A stretch of 64,000 bases of DNA from positions 22,124 through 86,123 of the forward strand of contig CAVYPM010000026.1 of the NCBI GenBank assembly GCA_963770375.1. Reading direction: 5' to 3'. The notes beneath the pieces are model-generated. The model made no database searches, had not been told where the DNA came from, and worked only from the letters and a program-made list of their open reading frames with translations. Source of the stretch: DASVBE01 sp963770375. Its GTDB lineage: Bacteria; Actinomycetota; Actinomycetes; Streptosporangiales; Streptosporangiaceae. A program made the position numbers and the translations under genes. The first letter of the stretch is position 1, and each line of letters begins with the position of its first letter. This document shows, one piece after another, positions 36,204 through 46,277 of this stretch.

Positions 36204-39200
36204 GTGCCCGATCGAGCGAGGCCATCAAACGCGGACGCCGCCGATGCGGCGGGGCCGGGCATGGCTGAGCAGGATCCGGGCGCCGTTGGCGGGTCCGGTG
36301 ACGGCGAGCCAGGCCAGCCGAGCGCGGAGCACCAGGCCTGGCTGGACGACCAGGCGAACGTCTGGCCCGGCTCTGGCCAGCAGACCTGGCTGGAGAGCGA
36401 TGAGGTCTGGCCGGACAGCAACGGCCAGTCCTGGCCCGGCGGCGAGGAACTCTGGCCCGCGGCCAGCCCCCGCGGCTGGCCCAACGAGGACGCCGCTGCC
36501 GCCGAGCCCGGTCCTGGCCAGCCCGGTATCGGCCAGCCCGGCGGCGAGTCCACCGGGGCCTGGCTCGACTCCCTGGTGGCCGGGGCCAGTACAGCCGCCC
36601 CGCCCCCGCCGACGGAGCCCAGCCCGGCCTGACAGAGCCCGGCCTGACAGAGCCCGGCCTGACAGAGCCCGGCCTGACAGAGCCCGGCCTGAGCGAGCCG
36701 GGCGCCGGGCAGCCGGCCGGCGGCCTTCCGGAATCCTGGCCAGCCGCGGACTCCGCCGCACCGGCCCAGGTCACTGACATCCCGCCGGGCGCCAGCGCCC
36801 CGGACCCGGTCTCCTGGGCCTCCGAACCGGCCACCCCCGTCGCCGGGCCTCCCGGCAGCGGCACCGGCCAGCCCGGCGATTCCCAGCCAGCAATCGACTG
36901 GCCCGCAGCGTCCGGGAGCGGCTCCCGGCAGGTCAGTGATGCCCAGGCCGTCGCTGACAAGGCCGGCCAGGCCGGGATACCAGCCGGGGCCGGCCCGCGT
37001 GATGGCGGCCCGTCGGCAGGCAGCGCCTGGGACGCAGCGAGCGACATCGCGTCCGCAGGCTCCCAGCCGAGCGACGCGGGCGCCGCACCAGCCAGCCAGG
37101 GCCCGCCGGGGACCGCGCCCGGCAAGTCCCGTGCCGGGGAGACCGGCACCGCCCCGGCCGCAGGCCGTCGGCGGGGTAAGGGAACCAGCCCTCCCGCCGA
37201 CTTCGGCCGAGCCGGGACCGTCCAGCCGGACGAGGGCCAGCCCGGTCGCAGCACCCGGCGGAAGAGTCCCCGGACGGGGGAGACCCCCGCGGCAGCCGAG
37301 GATCTGGCCGCTGAGCCTGACCAGCGGCCGGGCCGCAGCGGTCAGGCCGCGAGGCGCCCGTCCGCCGGGGCCAGCGAGCCTGACGAAGGCCAGCCGGGAG
37401 ACGGGTCCCCGCCGGCGACGGGCCACGGCAAGACAGCCCGGACCAGCCGCACGCAGCCGGGCCGGAGCCAGGCCGCTGGCAGCAAGCCTCCCGCCCAGCG
37501 GCGGCGGACCAAGAAGGCCGCCGCAGACGACCAGCCGGCCGCCGCAGATCCAGCAGCGGGCGGGGCCGCCGCGGCCGCGGGCCTTGACCAGGTCGGCCAG
37601 ACCGGGCCCGGACCAGCCGGAACTGGCCTGACCGACCCGGCCGGGACCGCCCCGGCCGAGCCCAGCACAGGCAAGCCTGGCAGGCCGAAGCCCGGCGCAT
37701 CTGGGGACAGTGATCCCGGGACCACTGCCGCTGAGACTGGCGCCGACAGGCCCGCTGGCCCGCCGCGCCCCGATGTGTTCAGCCCCTTGCCCAGGACGGC
37801 CAAGGCTGGCGTGGCCGGGCCGGACGTGGATGCGACCGGCGAGGCAGGTCCGGACCGGGCTGGATCAGGTGCAGACGAGGCTGGCGAGCGCCGGCCAAGC
37901 CTGTTCGAGCCCCGGTCGGCTACCTCCTTGCCAGCTGAACCGGGGTCTGATGCTCCCGGGTCTGCTGAGGCCGGCCCGGAGGCGGACCAAGCCGGCGGGC
38001 GCCGGCCGAGCCTGTTCGAGCCGTGGTCCGCGGAGACCGGCTGGGCCGGGACCGGCGTGGCTGATGCCGGCGTGTCCGAGCCGGGTGAGCCCGGGTCCTG
38101 GCCGGGCGTAGCTGGCTCTGGCGGGTCGCGGGCCAGCACGTCTGAGCCCGGGAGCGCAGAGCGGGCTGGCCTGGGCGACGACGGCTTCGATGGCCAGGGG
38201 GAGACCGGCCTGGACTTCGGTCCGTGGGCCAACGGCCCGGCCCCGGACGGCGGGGCGGCTGGGTCTGCCCAGCCGGGCTGGCCTGCCGGCGCAGAGCCGG
38301 ACTCGCCGGTGGCGCGGGCTAGCTGGCTGGACGCTGATTCGCCGGCCAGCCCCGGGGCCGATGCAGGCGTGAACCTGTTCAGCCCGGACGCTGGCCCAGC
38401 GGCCGGCCAGGAGGCCGATTCCGGCGCTGGCCTGTTCGGGGCGGACGGGTTGCCGTCAGCTGGCCCCGGGAACGGTGCCAGCGCAGGTCTGTTCCCGGCC
38501 GACGCGGGGCCCTCGGCCGGCCACGACACTGATTCCGGCGGTGGCCTGTTCCCGGACGGCGCTCGCTATCCCGCTGGCCCCGAGGCCGGTAACGGGGCCA
38601 GCCTGTTCCGCCCGGACGCCGGTCCGGCGGGCGACGGGGCGGCGTGGGCGGAGCCCGGCTCGCCGGCTGCGGACGGGCACGGCAACGGGGCTCACGCCGG
38701 GAACGGCGCGTGGCCGTGGCGGGACGTCCAGCCCGGGCGGGAGCAGCCTTCTGCTAACGGCCGGCCGCACGGACCGGGCCCGGCGGCGACTGCCGCGGCG
38801 CCCCCCGCCCCGGGTGGCTCTGCCCCGGTATCCCTGCCCCGGTATCCCTGCCCCGGGTATCTCTGCCCCGGGCGGGTCGCGAGTCACGAGAGCGCCGCAG
38901 CAGCACCCAGGCTCAGGACTGAACATCGGCGCCGGGATGCTGGCCGGTGCGGCCGGAGTGCTCGGCGCCGCCGCCTCGCGGATACGGGCCCGGCGGCCCG
39001 ACCCTGACCCGCCGCGGGCCCCGGGCACCCGGCGCAAGTCCCGGCTGCCGCTGGGCCGCAACCTCCGCGCCAAGGACGGAAGCCCCGCCACCTCGGCGAC
39101 GGCCTTCCCGCCGCCGGTCGCGATCCCGCCCCGGGCCGTGGCCCCGCCGCCCGCCGCCGAACTGCTGTCCCTGGCTGACGGCCGGACGCTGGCCCCGCCC

Positions 39201-41408
39201 CGGCCCGACGGGCTGACCACCTCGCCGGGCCACGAAGCCGTGCCGCTGCCCGCCAACCTGCTGGCCCCGGCCCCGGCGCCCGCCCCCGGCCTGCCCGTCG
39301 CCCCGGCCGCCGTGCCGGAGATCACCGGCACGGCCACGTTCGACGTGTGGTCCCCGGCCCGCCCGGCCCTGCCCGGCGACACAGCCCCGGCCCCGGCCCC
39401 GCCCACCACCGAGCCGCCCGCCACCACGACGGGACCGGCCGCGCCGGACCAGCCGGTCACCGGCCAGCCGGTCACCGGCCAGCCAGCCACCGCGCCGCCC
39501 GGCACCGAGCCCCCGGGCACCGAGCCGGCCGAACCGCAGCCCAGCTTCCGCCGCCGCGCCGGCCTGGCCGCCGCGCGCCAGGGCCGCAACCTGCTCGCGC
39601 TGGCGCTGTACATGGGGCTGAGCCTGGGCCTGTTCGGCCACCTGATCCTCAGCCACATGGACCAGCGGCTCATGTCGGCCCAGCCGCAGGACGGCGTGCT
39701 TTTCGTCTGGGCGTTCAAATGGTGGCCGTTTGCCGCCGCGCACCATCTGCCGCTGTTTTACACCAATTTTGACTGGGCTCCCGCCGGGGTCAACCTGACC
39801 TGGGCGACCACCATCCCCGGCCCGTCGTTCCTGCTGAACTGGCTGACCACCGGGCACACGGCCTTCTTCAGCTTCAACATGACCGAGCTCGCTGCTCCGG
39901 CACTCGCCGCATGGACAGCGTATCTCCTCTGCCGGAGAATAACCCGTGCGTTCTTTCCGTCTCTTATCGGCGGGTTTTTCTTTGGTTTTTCCGCGTCTTT
40001 GATGGACGAGATCGGCCAGGGCCACCCGAGCCTCACCCTGATGTTCCTCGCGCCGGTCGCCGCGTACCTGATCTACCGCCTGCTCGAAGGGTCGATCCAC
40101 CCGCTGCTGTTCATGCCGCTGTTCGCGGGCGTGCTGTACTTCCAGCTCACGATCGGCACCGAGGTGTTCGCCACGATGAGCGTGGTGGGGCTGCTGTGCG
40201 CGCTGGTGCTGATGGCGTTCGGCCCGAACCGCCGCCGGATCACGCTGCTCAAGGCCATCCCGCCGGTCGCGGGCGGCTACCTCCTCGCGATGGCGGCCTG
40301 CTGGCCGCTGCTGCACGCGGCGTTCTTCGGCCCGCGCATCGACAAGGCCATCCACTTCAACACGATCGGCTACGGCGCGAAGAACGGCAGCGAGTTCCTC
40401 CGCTACCTGACCCCGGGCCGGTTCAGCATCTTCTGGGGCCAGTTCGGCCACCAGTGGGGCGACAACCCCTGGTATCTGGGCGTGCCGCTGATCCTGGTGA
40501 TCCTCGCGTTCCTGATCACCGAACGGCGGCGGCGGGCGACCTGGGCGGTGTTCGCCGGGTTCCTGGTGATCCTGGTGTTCTCGCTGGGCGACCAGATGCC
40601 CGGGTTCCCCGGTTCGATCGAGCCGTGGAGGCTGCTGTCCTCGATCCCGATGCTCAGCATCGCCCAGCCAGGACGCCTGGTGACGTACGGGTTCCTGCTC
40701 GTCGCGGTGCTGGTGGCGATGTGGCTGGCGCAGGCCAAGCGGCCGTGGCTGATCCCGCTGCGCTGGCTGCTCGTGCTGGCCGCGGCGGTGACGACGCTGC
40801 CGAACTTCTCGGTCGACGTGTGGACCCAGGTCATCCCCGTGCCCGCGTTCTTCACCAGCAACGACTACCAGAAGTACATCGACCGCGGTCAGGTCGTCTG
40901 GGTCGTCAGCACGCACCCGAGCCGGCAGCTGACCTGGCAGGCCGGCACGGACTTCTACTTCCGGCTGGCCGGCGGGTTCTTCGGCGGCGTGCCCACCGGC
41001 GGGCCCTCGCCGCAGCCCGTCGACGACTGGAAAGAGGAGCGGCTGGCCATCGGCCAGATCGTCCGCCCCGACACGACCATCGACGACATCCGGTTCTTCC
41101 TGGCCGAGCACCACGTCAGCGTGATCGTGGCGGCCGAGGCGCGGTGGCCGATCGTGCACGAGCTCCAGCGGGCGCTGGGCGCGTTCGGGACCAAGGTCGA
41201 CGACGTGCGGGTGTTCCGGCTGGGCGAGCGGTTCACTAACCCGGCTCTGTCCGACCGGCCGTTCCCGGTGCTCGGCGTGCTCATCGCCCAGCGCAGGCGG
41301 GAGCAGCACGAGGAGTGGCTGCGGCACCACCCCCAGGCGTCGCAGATCGCCGGGGCGGGCCCGGCCGCGGGCGCCCCGCCGCCCCCGCTGCCCCCGCCGG
41401 GCGGCTAG
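36204..41408 (+). CDS. Membrane glycosyltransferase-like protein with giant repeat-rich N-terminus, two frameshifts
   Basis: About 1,734 codons when two one-base shifts (near 36627 and 38856) are bridged. The C-terminal 600 residues have about 12 membrane helices. The first external loop (HMDQRLMSAQPQDGVLFVWA) has acidic residues, as in GT-C glycosyltransferases, and a periplasmic domain follows (FFTSNDYQKYIDRGQVVWVV). The N-terminal 1,100 or so residues are disordered Ala/Gly/Pro/Ser with three repeat types: Trp repeats of about 15 residues (W46 to W92), LTEPG units, and five exact 19-residue LFxPDAGPxAG repeats. It starts at GTG 36204. Its role in cell-envelope glycan assembly is inferred. 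Confidence 0.65.
36628..36702 (+). repeat. 15-bp tandem repeat (LTEPG-coding)
   Basis: CCTGACAGAGCCCGG occurs four times exactly and once degenerate. In the frame of the downstream coding sequence it reads Leu-Thr-Glu-Pro-Gly; in the upstream frame each unit contains TGA. The inferred one-base deletion lies just before the first unit. Confidence 0.85.
38375..38659 (+). repeat. Five 57-bp (19-residue) coding repeats
   Basis: CTGTTC recurs at 38375, 38432, 38489, 38546 and 38603, an exact 57-bp period. The encoded units follow the consensus LFxPDAGPxAGxxxxSGxG. DNA identity between units is partial, so they are old but length-constrained repeats. Confidence 0.85.
38822..38864 (+). repeat. 14-bp tandem repeat with an extra G at the frameshift
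   Basis: GCCCCGGTATCCCT occurs at 38822 and 38836. A third copy (38850-38864) is 15 bp because CCCCGG has become CCCCGGG. The extra base accounts exactly for the frame change between the two halves of the glycosyltransferase-like gene. Confidence 0.85.
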
Positions 41409-41447
41409 GCCCGCGGCGCGCGCCGGGCACGCGCCCGCCGCACGCGG

Positions 41448-42623
41448 CTAGCGGTACGCGGACAGCCCGGTGATGGCCTGGCCGAGCGCCAGCGTGTGGA
41501 TCTCCTCGGTGCCCTCGTAGGTCAGCACCGATTCCAGGTTGTTCGCGTGCCTGATCACCGGGTACTCGAGCGTGATCCCGTTCGCGCCGAGCACGGTCCT
41601 GGCCTGCCGGGCGATGTCGATCGCGGTCCGCACGTTGGCCATCTTGCCCAGGCTGATCTGCTCCGGCGTGATCTCGCCGGCCTCCTTCAGCCGGCCCAGG
41701 TGCAGCGCCAGCAGCTGGGCCCGGGCCAGGTCGGCCAGCATCCAGGCCAGCTTGGCCTGGGTCAGCTGGAAGCCGCCGATCTTGCGGCCGAACTGCTCCC
41801 GGGTCCGCGAGTACTCCGCGGCCGACTCCAGGCAGGCGCGGGCCGCCCCGGTGACCCCCCACACGATGCCGTACCGGGCCTCGGACAGGCAGGACAGCGG
41901 GCCCTTCAGCCCGCTCACGCCGGGCAGCATCGCGTCCGCGGGCAGCCGGACCCGGTCCAGGTGCAGCTCCGAGGTGACCGACGCGCGCAGCGACAGCTTC
42001 TTGTGGATGTTCCGGGTGGAGAACCCCTTCGCGGCGCGCGGCACCAGGAACCCGCGGATGCCCTCCTGCGTCGCCGCCCAGACCACGGCCACGTCCGCGA
42101 TGCCGCCGTTGGTGATCCACATCTTGGTGCCGGACAGCAGCCAGTCGCTGCCGTCACGGACCGCCTTGGTGGCCATGCTGGACGGGTCGCTGCCGTGGTC
42201 TGGCTCGGTCAGCCCGAAGCAGCCGATCGCCTCGCCGGCCGCCATCCGCGGCAGCCACTCCTGCTTCTGCTCCTCGGATCCGTACTTCCAGATCGGGAAC
42301 ATGCACAGCGAGCCCTGCACCGAGACCAGGCTGCGCAGCCCGGAGTCGGCCGCCTCCATCTCCCGGCAGGCGACTCCGTAGGACACGGCGCCCATGCCCG
42401 CACAGCCGTAACCCGTCAAATGCATGCCCAGCAGGCCGAGCTTGCCGATCTCGGGGGCGATTTCCCTGGGCAGGATTCCTGCCTCGAACCAGTCCGCGAC
42501 GTGCGGCAGGACCCGGTCCCGGGCGAAGGCCCGCGCGGTGTCCCTGACCAGCCGCTCGTCCTCGGTCAGCTGGTCATCGATGCGGAGCAGGTCGGTGCCT
42601 GCCGGGGATGTGCTGCGCGGCAT
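41448..42623 (-). CDS. gcdH: Acyl-CoA dehydrogenase, glutaryl-CoA-dehydrogenase-like
   Basis: A 391-aa FAD flavoenzyme. CFGLTEPDHGSDPSSMATKA and WLLSGTKMWITNGGIADVAV form the FAD/substrate-binding middle domain. ARACLESAAEYSRTREQFGR begins the C-terminal helical domain. The catalytic Glu is in TYEGTEEIHTLALGQAITGL, a pattern typical of glutaryl-CoA dehydrogenases. The start ATG 42623 has AAGGAG about 9 nt before it. It would act in lysine/tryptophan degradation (glutaryl-CoA to crotonyl-CoA); substrate specificity is inferred from the family. Confidence 0.85.
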   Translation of the reverse strand: MPRSTSPAGTDLLRIDDQLTEDERLVRDTARAFARDRVLPHVADWFEAGILPREIAPEIGKLGLLGMHLTGYGCAGMGAVSYGVACREMEAADSGLRSLVSVQGSLCMFPIWKYGSEEQKQEWLPRMAAGEAIGCFGLTEPDHGSDPSSMATKAVRDGSDWLLSGTKMWITNGGIADVAVVWAATQEGIRGFLVPRAAKGFSTRNIHKKLSLRASVTSELHLDRVRLPADAMLPGVSGLKGPLSCLSEARYGIVWGVTGAARACLESAAEYSRTREQFGRKIGGFQLTQAKLAWMLADLARAQLLALHLGRLKEAGEITPEQISLGKMANVRTAIDIARQARTVLGANGITLEYPVIRHANNLESVLTYEGTEEIHTLALGQAITGLSAYR

Positions 42624-42728
42624 CGGGGTGGCTCCTTCTGGTCGGCTCGCGGCCAGCGTATGACGGAGCGCGCGAGCGCGGCCGCCCCGGCCCGCCCGCC
42701 CGGTCGGCCCGCCCGCCAGAAATCGGGC

Positions 42729-42989
42729 ATGATGGCGGATATGAGCATCGGTAACGGCAACAGCAAGCGGCTGGTCCGTACCCTTGACGGGCGCATGATC
42801 GCCGGGGTGTGCTCTGGCCTGGCCGAGTACACCGGCCTCGAGGTAACCGTCGTGCGGCTGATCTTCGCGGCGGTCTCGCTCCTCGGCTTCTTCGGCGTCT
42901 TCGCTTACATCGCGGCGTGGGTCATCATCCCCGAGGAAGGGGAGAAGGCGTCGATCGCCGAGAAGTTCATTAACAAGGGTAACGGTTAG
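42729..42989 (+). CDS. PspC-domain small membrane protein
   Basis: An 86-aa protein. KRLVRTLDGRMIAGVCSGLA is the classic PspC start, and EVTVVRLIFAAVSLLGFFGV plus FAYIAAWVIIPEE give one or two membrane helices. A charged tail follows. Three in-frame ATGs (42729, 42732, 42741) are possible; the last fits best with the core domain. PspC proteins respond to envelope stress. It is divergent from the acyl-CoA dehydrogenase gene. Confidence 0.85.
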   Translation: MMADMSIGNGNSKRLVRTLDGRMIAGVCSGLAEYTGLEVTVVRLIFAAVSLLGFFGVFAYIAAWVIIPEEGEKASIAEKFINKGNG

Positions 42990-43335
42990 CTGTACACCCG
43001 GCCCGGGCCGATCGCTGCTCGGCCCAGGGCGGGCTCGCCGGGCCATGCTGGCTCGCCAGGCAGTCGCCCAGCCAGCCCACGTTCCGCGCGCCCAGGGACA
43101 GATTCCCGCGGGCTGCGGCAGTGGTGGCTGAACCGGACGGTGCGGGCCACTGGCGGCGGCGCCCGGGCCGGAATCGGTGCCGCCCGGCGCCGGCCGGGTT
43201 CCCCGCCCCGTCCGGCCCGGGTCGTAGCGTATGTAGCAAATCGTGTTCTCTTCGTTGCTTAGAGTCCCGGATCGGGTGTGGCGGCGCAACTCGAATGCGG
43301 AGGTTCCCAGCTGACGCTGGCATAGCCAATCCGCT

Positions 43336-43365
43336 TTGGCGGTTACCCCTGTTGTCCCCTATGCT
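43336..43365 (+). promoter_or_regulatory. Putative sigma-70-type promoter of the tRNA cluster
   Basis: TTGGCG (43336-43341) and TATGCT (43360-43365) are separated by 18 bp and lie 53 bp before tRNA-Glu. The rest of 42990-43417 contains no supported gene. Confidence 0.45.
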
Positions 43366-43417
43366 GGGGCGGTCCCCGACGGCGGACGCCAAGGGCTCGA
43401 CGGCGGAGGCCGTCGCG

Positions 43418-43490
43418 GCCCCCATCGTCTAGCGGCCTAGGACACCGCCCTTTCAAGGCGGCGGCACGGGTTCGAATCCCGTTGGGGGCA
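43418..43490 (+). tRNA. tRNA-Glu (anticodon TTC)
   Basis: 73-nt cloverleaf: acceptor GCCCCCA with TGGGGGC, anticodon loop CTTTCAA, T-arm GGTTCGAATCC. First of three tRNA genes on the plus strand. Confidence 0.95.
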
Positions 43491-43515
43491 CAGGTCAGCT
43501 TCGGCTGGCTGACGA

Positions 43516-43590
43516 GGTCCTGTAGAGCAGCTCGGAGTGCTCGCCACCCTGTCAAGGTGGAGGTCGCGGGTTCAAATCCCGTCAGGACCG
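43516..43590 (+). tRNA. tRNA-Asp (anticodon GTC)
   Basis: 75-nt cloverleaf: acceptor GGTCCTG with CAGGACC, anticodon loop CTGTCAA, T-arm GGTTCAAATCC. It lies 25 bp after tRNA-Glu. Confidence 0.93.
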
Positions 43591-43643
43591 CGGGGAAGCC
43601 CGTGGCGCCCACCGGCGCCCCGGTAAGATAGGCCCCCAGCCAC

Positions 43644-43720
43644 GGTCAGGTAGCTCAGTTGGTACGAGCGTCCGCCTGAAAAGCGGAAGGTCGGCGGTTC
43701 GACCCCGCCCCTGACCACCA
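43644..43720 (+). tRNA. tRNA-Phe (anticodon GAA), island attachment site
   Basis: Acceptor GGTCAGG with CCTGACC, anticodon loop CTGAAAA, T-arm GGTTCGACC, encoded CCA at 43718-43720. Its 3' 45 nt, starting at the anticodon loop, recur exactly at 60738-60782. Confidence 0.95.
43676..43720 (+). repeat. Left attachment repeat (45 bp, in tRNA-Phe)
   Basis: Identical over 45 bp to 60738-60782. It runs from the anticodon loop (CTGAAAAG...) to the CCA end. The flanks differ on both sides, fixing its limits. Confidence 0.93.
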
Positions 43721-43779
43721 GATCCAGCAGCAACCGTGAGCCCTCTCACCTGCGGAAACGCAGGAAGAGAGGGAACCGC

Positions 43780-45146
43780 ATGGCGCAGTCAGCGCTCTCG
43801 CGTTCCAAGATCCCCACAAAAAACCCACAACTCGCCCACAAGCCCGCCGGAAGAGCCGACTCGGGCCGGGCCCGCGCGCGCCGTGCCGCACCGGTCCCCG
43901 GCCTCGTGACGGGGGAGGTCCGCGAGGGCACCCGAGGCGAGGGCCGTGTGGTGGTGGAGCTGCCGAATGGCGTGACGGTCTACCCGGCCCGGTTCGCGGG
44001 GGACCGGTGGCGGGCGGTGTGGTACGAGGACGGCCGGCGCCGTGATTGCCAGGACTGGACCGAGGCGGGACTGGCCGCCCGGCTGGAGAAGGTCGCCGTC
44101 CGGCTGGCGGCGGACGCGCCGGGCCTGGAGAAGCCGGGTGCGGACCTGATCGCCTACTACCTGTCCCGGACCGGCTCCCAGCCGGGCGGCCGTGGTCACG
44201 CAAGCACGCCGATACCCAGCGCCAGCTGTGCCAGCCTTACCTGACCCCGGTGCTCGGCGCTGTGGCATGTGAGGACATCAAGGTCAGTCACATGCAGGCC
44301 GCGGTGAACACAGCGCCCACCGCCGGGGAAGGCGACCGGGTGCGGCGGTCCATTCCGCGCTGACCGGCGCGGGTCTCGCTGGTGGCTATCTGGTCAACCC
44401 GAGGCTCGCCCATGTGCACTGGCAGCCCGGCGACCGCCAGGTGCCCGAGGCCGTCCCGGCCATTGCCGGGGAAATACCGCTGTTCGTCGACCTTGCCGCT
44501 ATCCCGTCCCACCAAGATGTGGCGATGCTGGGCAAGGCCCTGGCGGCCCGGGACGGCAGCTATGAGCTGATGGCCTGCTTCGCGGCCTACACGGGCCTGA
44601 GCTGGCCGCGCTGACCGCGGATCAGATCGATCCCGCGACGCGGACCGTGACGGTGGACCGCAAGGTCATCGAGATCGGCGGCCGCCAGTACATCGAGCTG
44701 CCCAAAGGCCGCAAGCGGCGCCGCACGATCTACCCCTCTACCACACCGGCCGGCTACCCCTTGGCCAGCGCCCTCGCTGCCCACCTGGACGAGGCCCGCG
44801 CGGAGCAGTCGGTGGGGACCAACGCCGAGGGCCTGGTCTTTCCCTCGCCCCGTGGCCGGTACTGGCGGTCGTCCAACTTTGCCCGCCGTATCCTGGCCCC
44901 TGCCTACCGTGCCGTCGCTGGCGCGATGCCGACGGTAAGGGTCCCTGGACGTGGCACAGCCTGCGACACGTGTTCTGCACCACGGCGCTGTTGACCTGGA
45001 AGATCGACGCCGCCGACGTCTCACGGCTGGCCGGCCACGCCGGCATGACCGCGGCGGCCAGGTCATGCAGGATGGGCCTCACCGCGTACCAGAACGACAT
45101 ACTCCACAGGATCCATTCACAGCCTGATTTCTCGCACCACCGTTGA
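43780..45146 (+). pseudogene. int: Tyrosine recombinase (integrase), decayed
   Basis: Pieces of one integrase are readable in successive frames. They are the N-terminal region (GVTVYPARFAGDRWRAVWYE), SAM-like core-binding parts (VLGAVACEDIKVSHMQAAVN), catalytic segments ELAALTADQIDPATRTVTVD and VFPSPRGRYWRSSNFARRIL, and the box II motif WHSLRHVFCTTA. At box I the reading goes AAYTGL directly to ELAALT, as if about 8 bp encoding the catalytic Arg (TGLRWGE) were deleted. The terminal catalytic Tyr is not found. Several further shifts exist. This gene is truly inactive, not merely misassembled. Confidence 0.8.
43813..43842 (+). repeat. CCCACA-N5 iterons inside the left end
   Basis: Three consecutive 11-bp units: CCCACAAAAAA, CCCACAACTCG and CCCACAAG, beginning at 43813, 43824 and 43835. 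The same CCCACA-N5-CCCACAAG pattern recurs at 60551-60569 and 60588-60606 near the right end. Candidate arm-type integrase or excisionase sites; they lie within the integrase 5' coding region. Confidence 0.6.
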
Positions 45147-45390
45147 CGATCAGATAGCGAAGGTGCTGGTAGGTGTGCATTGGGATCTGCGTTCAGTCGC
45201 CCCTCAGACAGCACATTTGCGCAGGTGAGAAGGCCGCTAGCGTGGCCCGGCGCCTCGCCCGTCGGCCGTCCGCCTGCTGCGGGGCCGGCTCGACGATGCG
45301 CTGCCGTTGCTAAAGTTCGGCGGGTATCCGTTCGGGTTGCTTTGATGCGTTCTGTCTCGCTCGTGCCGCGCCCATGTAAGGAGCGAGTAG

Positions 45391-46098
45391 ATGGATATCT
45401 CCACCCGCGACGTGCACCAGGCCTTGCACGAGCTCGGCAAGCTGCGGTTCGGCGAGATGCGCGTCGAGGATGCGATGCGCGAGATCGTTCAGACCACGCA
45501 CACGATCTTCGACGTGGACGGCGCGGGCTTGATGCTCGCTGACGCCGAGCACCATCTGCGCAACGTGGCGGTTTCCGATGAGCGGATGGGGCGACTGGAG
45601 GAGCTGCAGGTACGCCATCACGAAGGACCGTGCATCGCTGCATTCGACGACAAGGCACTCGTAGCGGCGCAGGACCTGGCCGACGAGCGCAGATGGCCTA
45701 CTTTCAGCGACGCCGCTGTCGCCCAGGGGATACGCGCGGTGCTCGCCAGCCCGCTGCCCTACAACCAGGACGCCGTGGGCGTCGTGGCGGTGCTGTCCGA
45801 GGACCGTCGTCCCTGGGCTGCCGAGGCGGAGCTCGCGCTGCTTGCGTTCACCGACCTAGCCGCCCTGCTGATCGCCAGCATGATGATTGGTCAGCAGCAC
45901 TCTGAACTCGCGGCGCAGCTGCAGAGCGCGCTGAACTCCCGGGCGGTCATCGAGCAGGCGAAGGGTGTCCTGATCGGGCAGCAGGGCTTGTCGGCCCACG
46001 CCGCCTACGAGCAGCTGCGTGCCCAGGCGCGGGCGGAGCGTCGCAAGCTTGTCGCAGTCTCGGCCGACCTCGTGCGCAGTGCAGCGCGCGGGGATTGA
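45391..46098 (+). CDS. GAF-ANTAR regulator
   Basis: A 235-aa signalling protein. The GAF domain (about residues 20-160) includes DAMREIVQTTHTIFDVDGAG and GIRAVLASPLPYNQDAVGVV. The C-terminal ANTAR RNA-binding domain contains LNSRAVIEQAKGVLIGQQGL and AYEQLRAQARAERRKLVAVS. ANTAR proteins bind paired hairpins in nascent mRNA and cause antitermination. AAGGAGCGAG precedes ATG 45391. It is the first intact cargo gene of the island. Confidence 0.88.
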   Translation: MDISTRDVHQALHELGKLRFGEMRVEDAMREIVQTTHTIFDVDGAGLMLADAEHHLRNVAVSDERMGRLEELQVRHHEGPCIAAFDDKALVAAQDLADERRWPTFSDAAVAQGIRAVLASPLPYNQDAVGVVAVLSEDRRPWAAEAELALLAFTDLAALLIASMMIGQQHSELAAQLQSALNSRAVIEQAKGVLIGQQGLSAHAAYEQLRAQARAERRKLVAVSADLVRSAARGD

Positions 46099-46277
46099 GC
46101 GCTTGCATCCTGCCCGGCTTGCGGCATACTGAGATCGTCGTCACGACGCCGCCCAGAGTCCTGCGGCCGTCCGTCACGTCGGCGCCCATCATCGCGTTCT
46201 CCGGCAATGTGCCGGAGCGGCCCCTCCTGATGGCAGTCGGCTGAGTCCAGTCCAGCCACTGCTATCCAGGAGTTCTC

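Noticed and set aside
36628..36702. CRISPR-like array of 15-bp repeats
   Set aside because: Units are contiguous with no spacers and are in frame as LTEPG; it is a coding repeat.
36131..37426. 431-codon minus-strand ORF opposite the disordered N-terminus
   Set aside because: Considered as an alternative reading because the plus strand is low-complexity, but the plus strand has regular Trp and LF repeats and continues into a membrane domain.
38913..41330. 805-codon minus-strand ORF
   Set aside because: It is a shadow of the glycosyltransferase-like gene: low-complexity His/Arg/Gly composition, no domain, and the plus strand carries membrane helices with normal codon bias.
41496..42728. Long plus-strand frame before the PspC gene
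   Set aside because: Antisense to acyl-CoA dehydrogenase; only the last 86 codons (PspC) are real.
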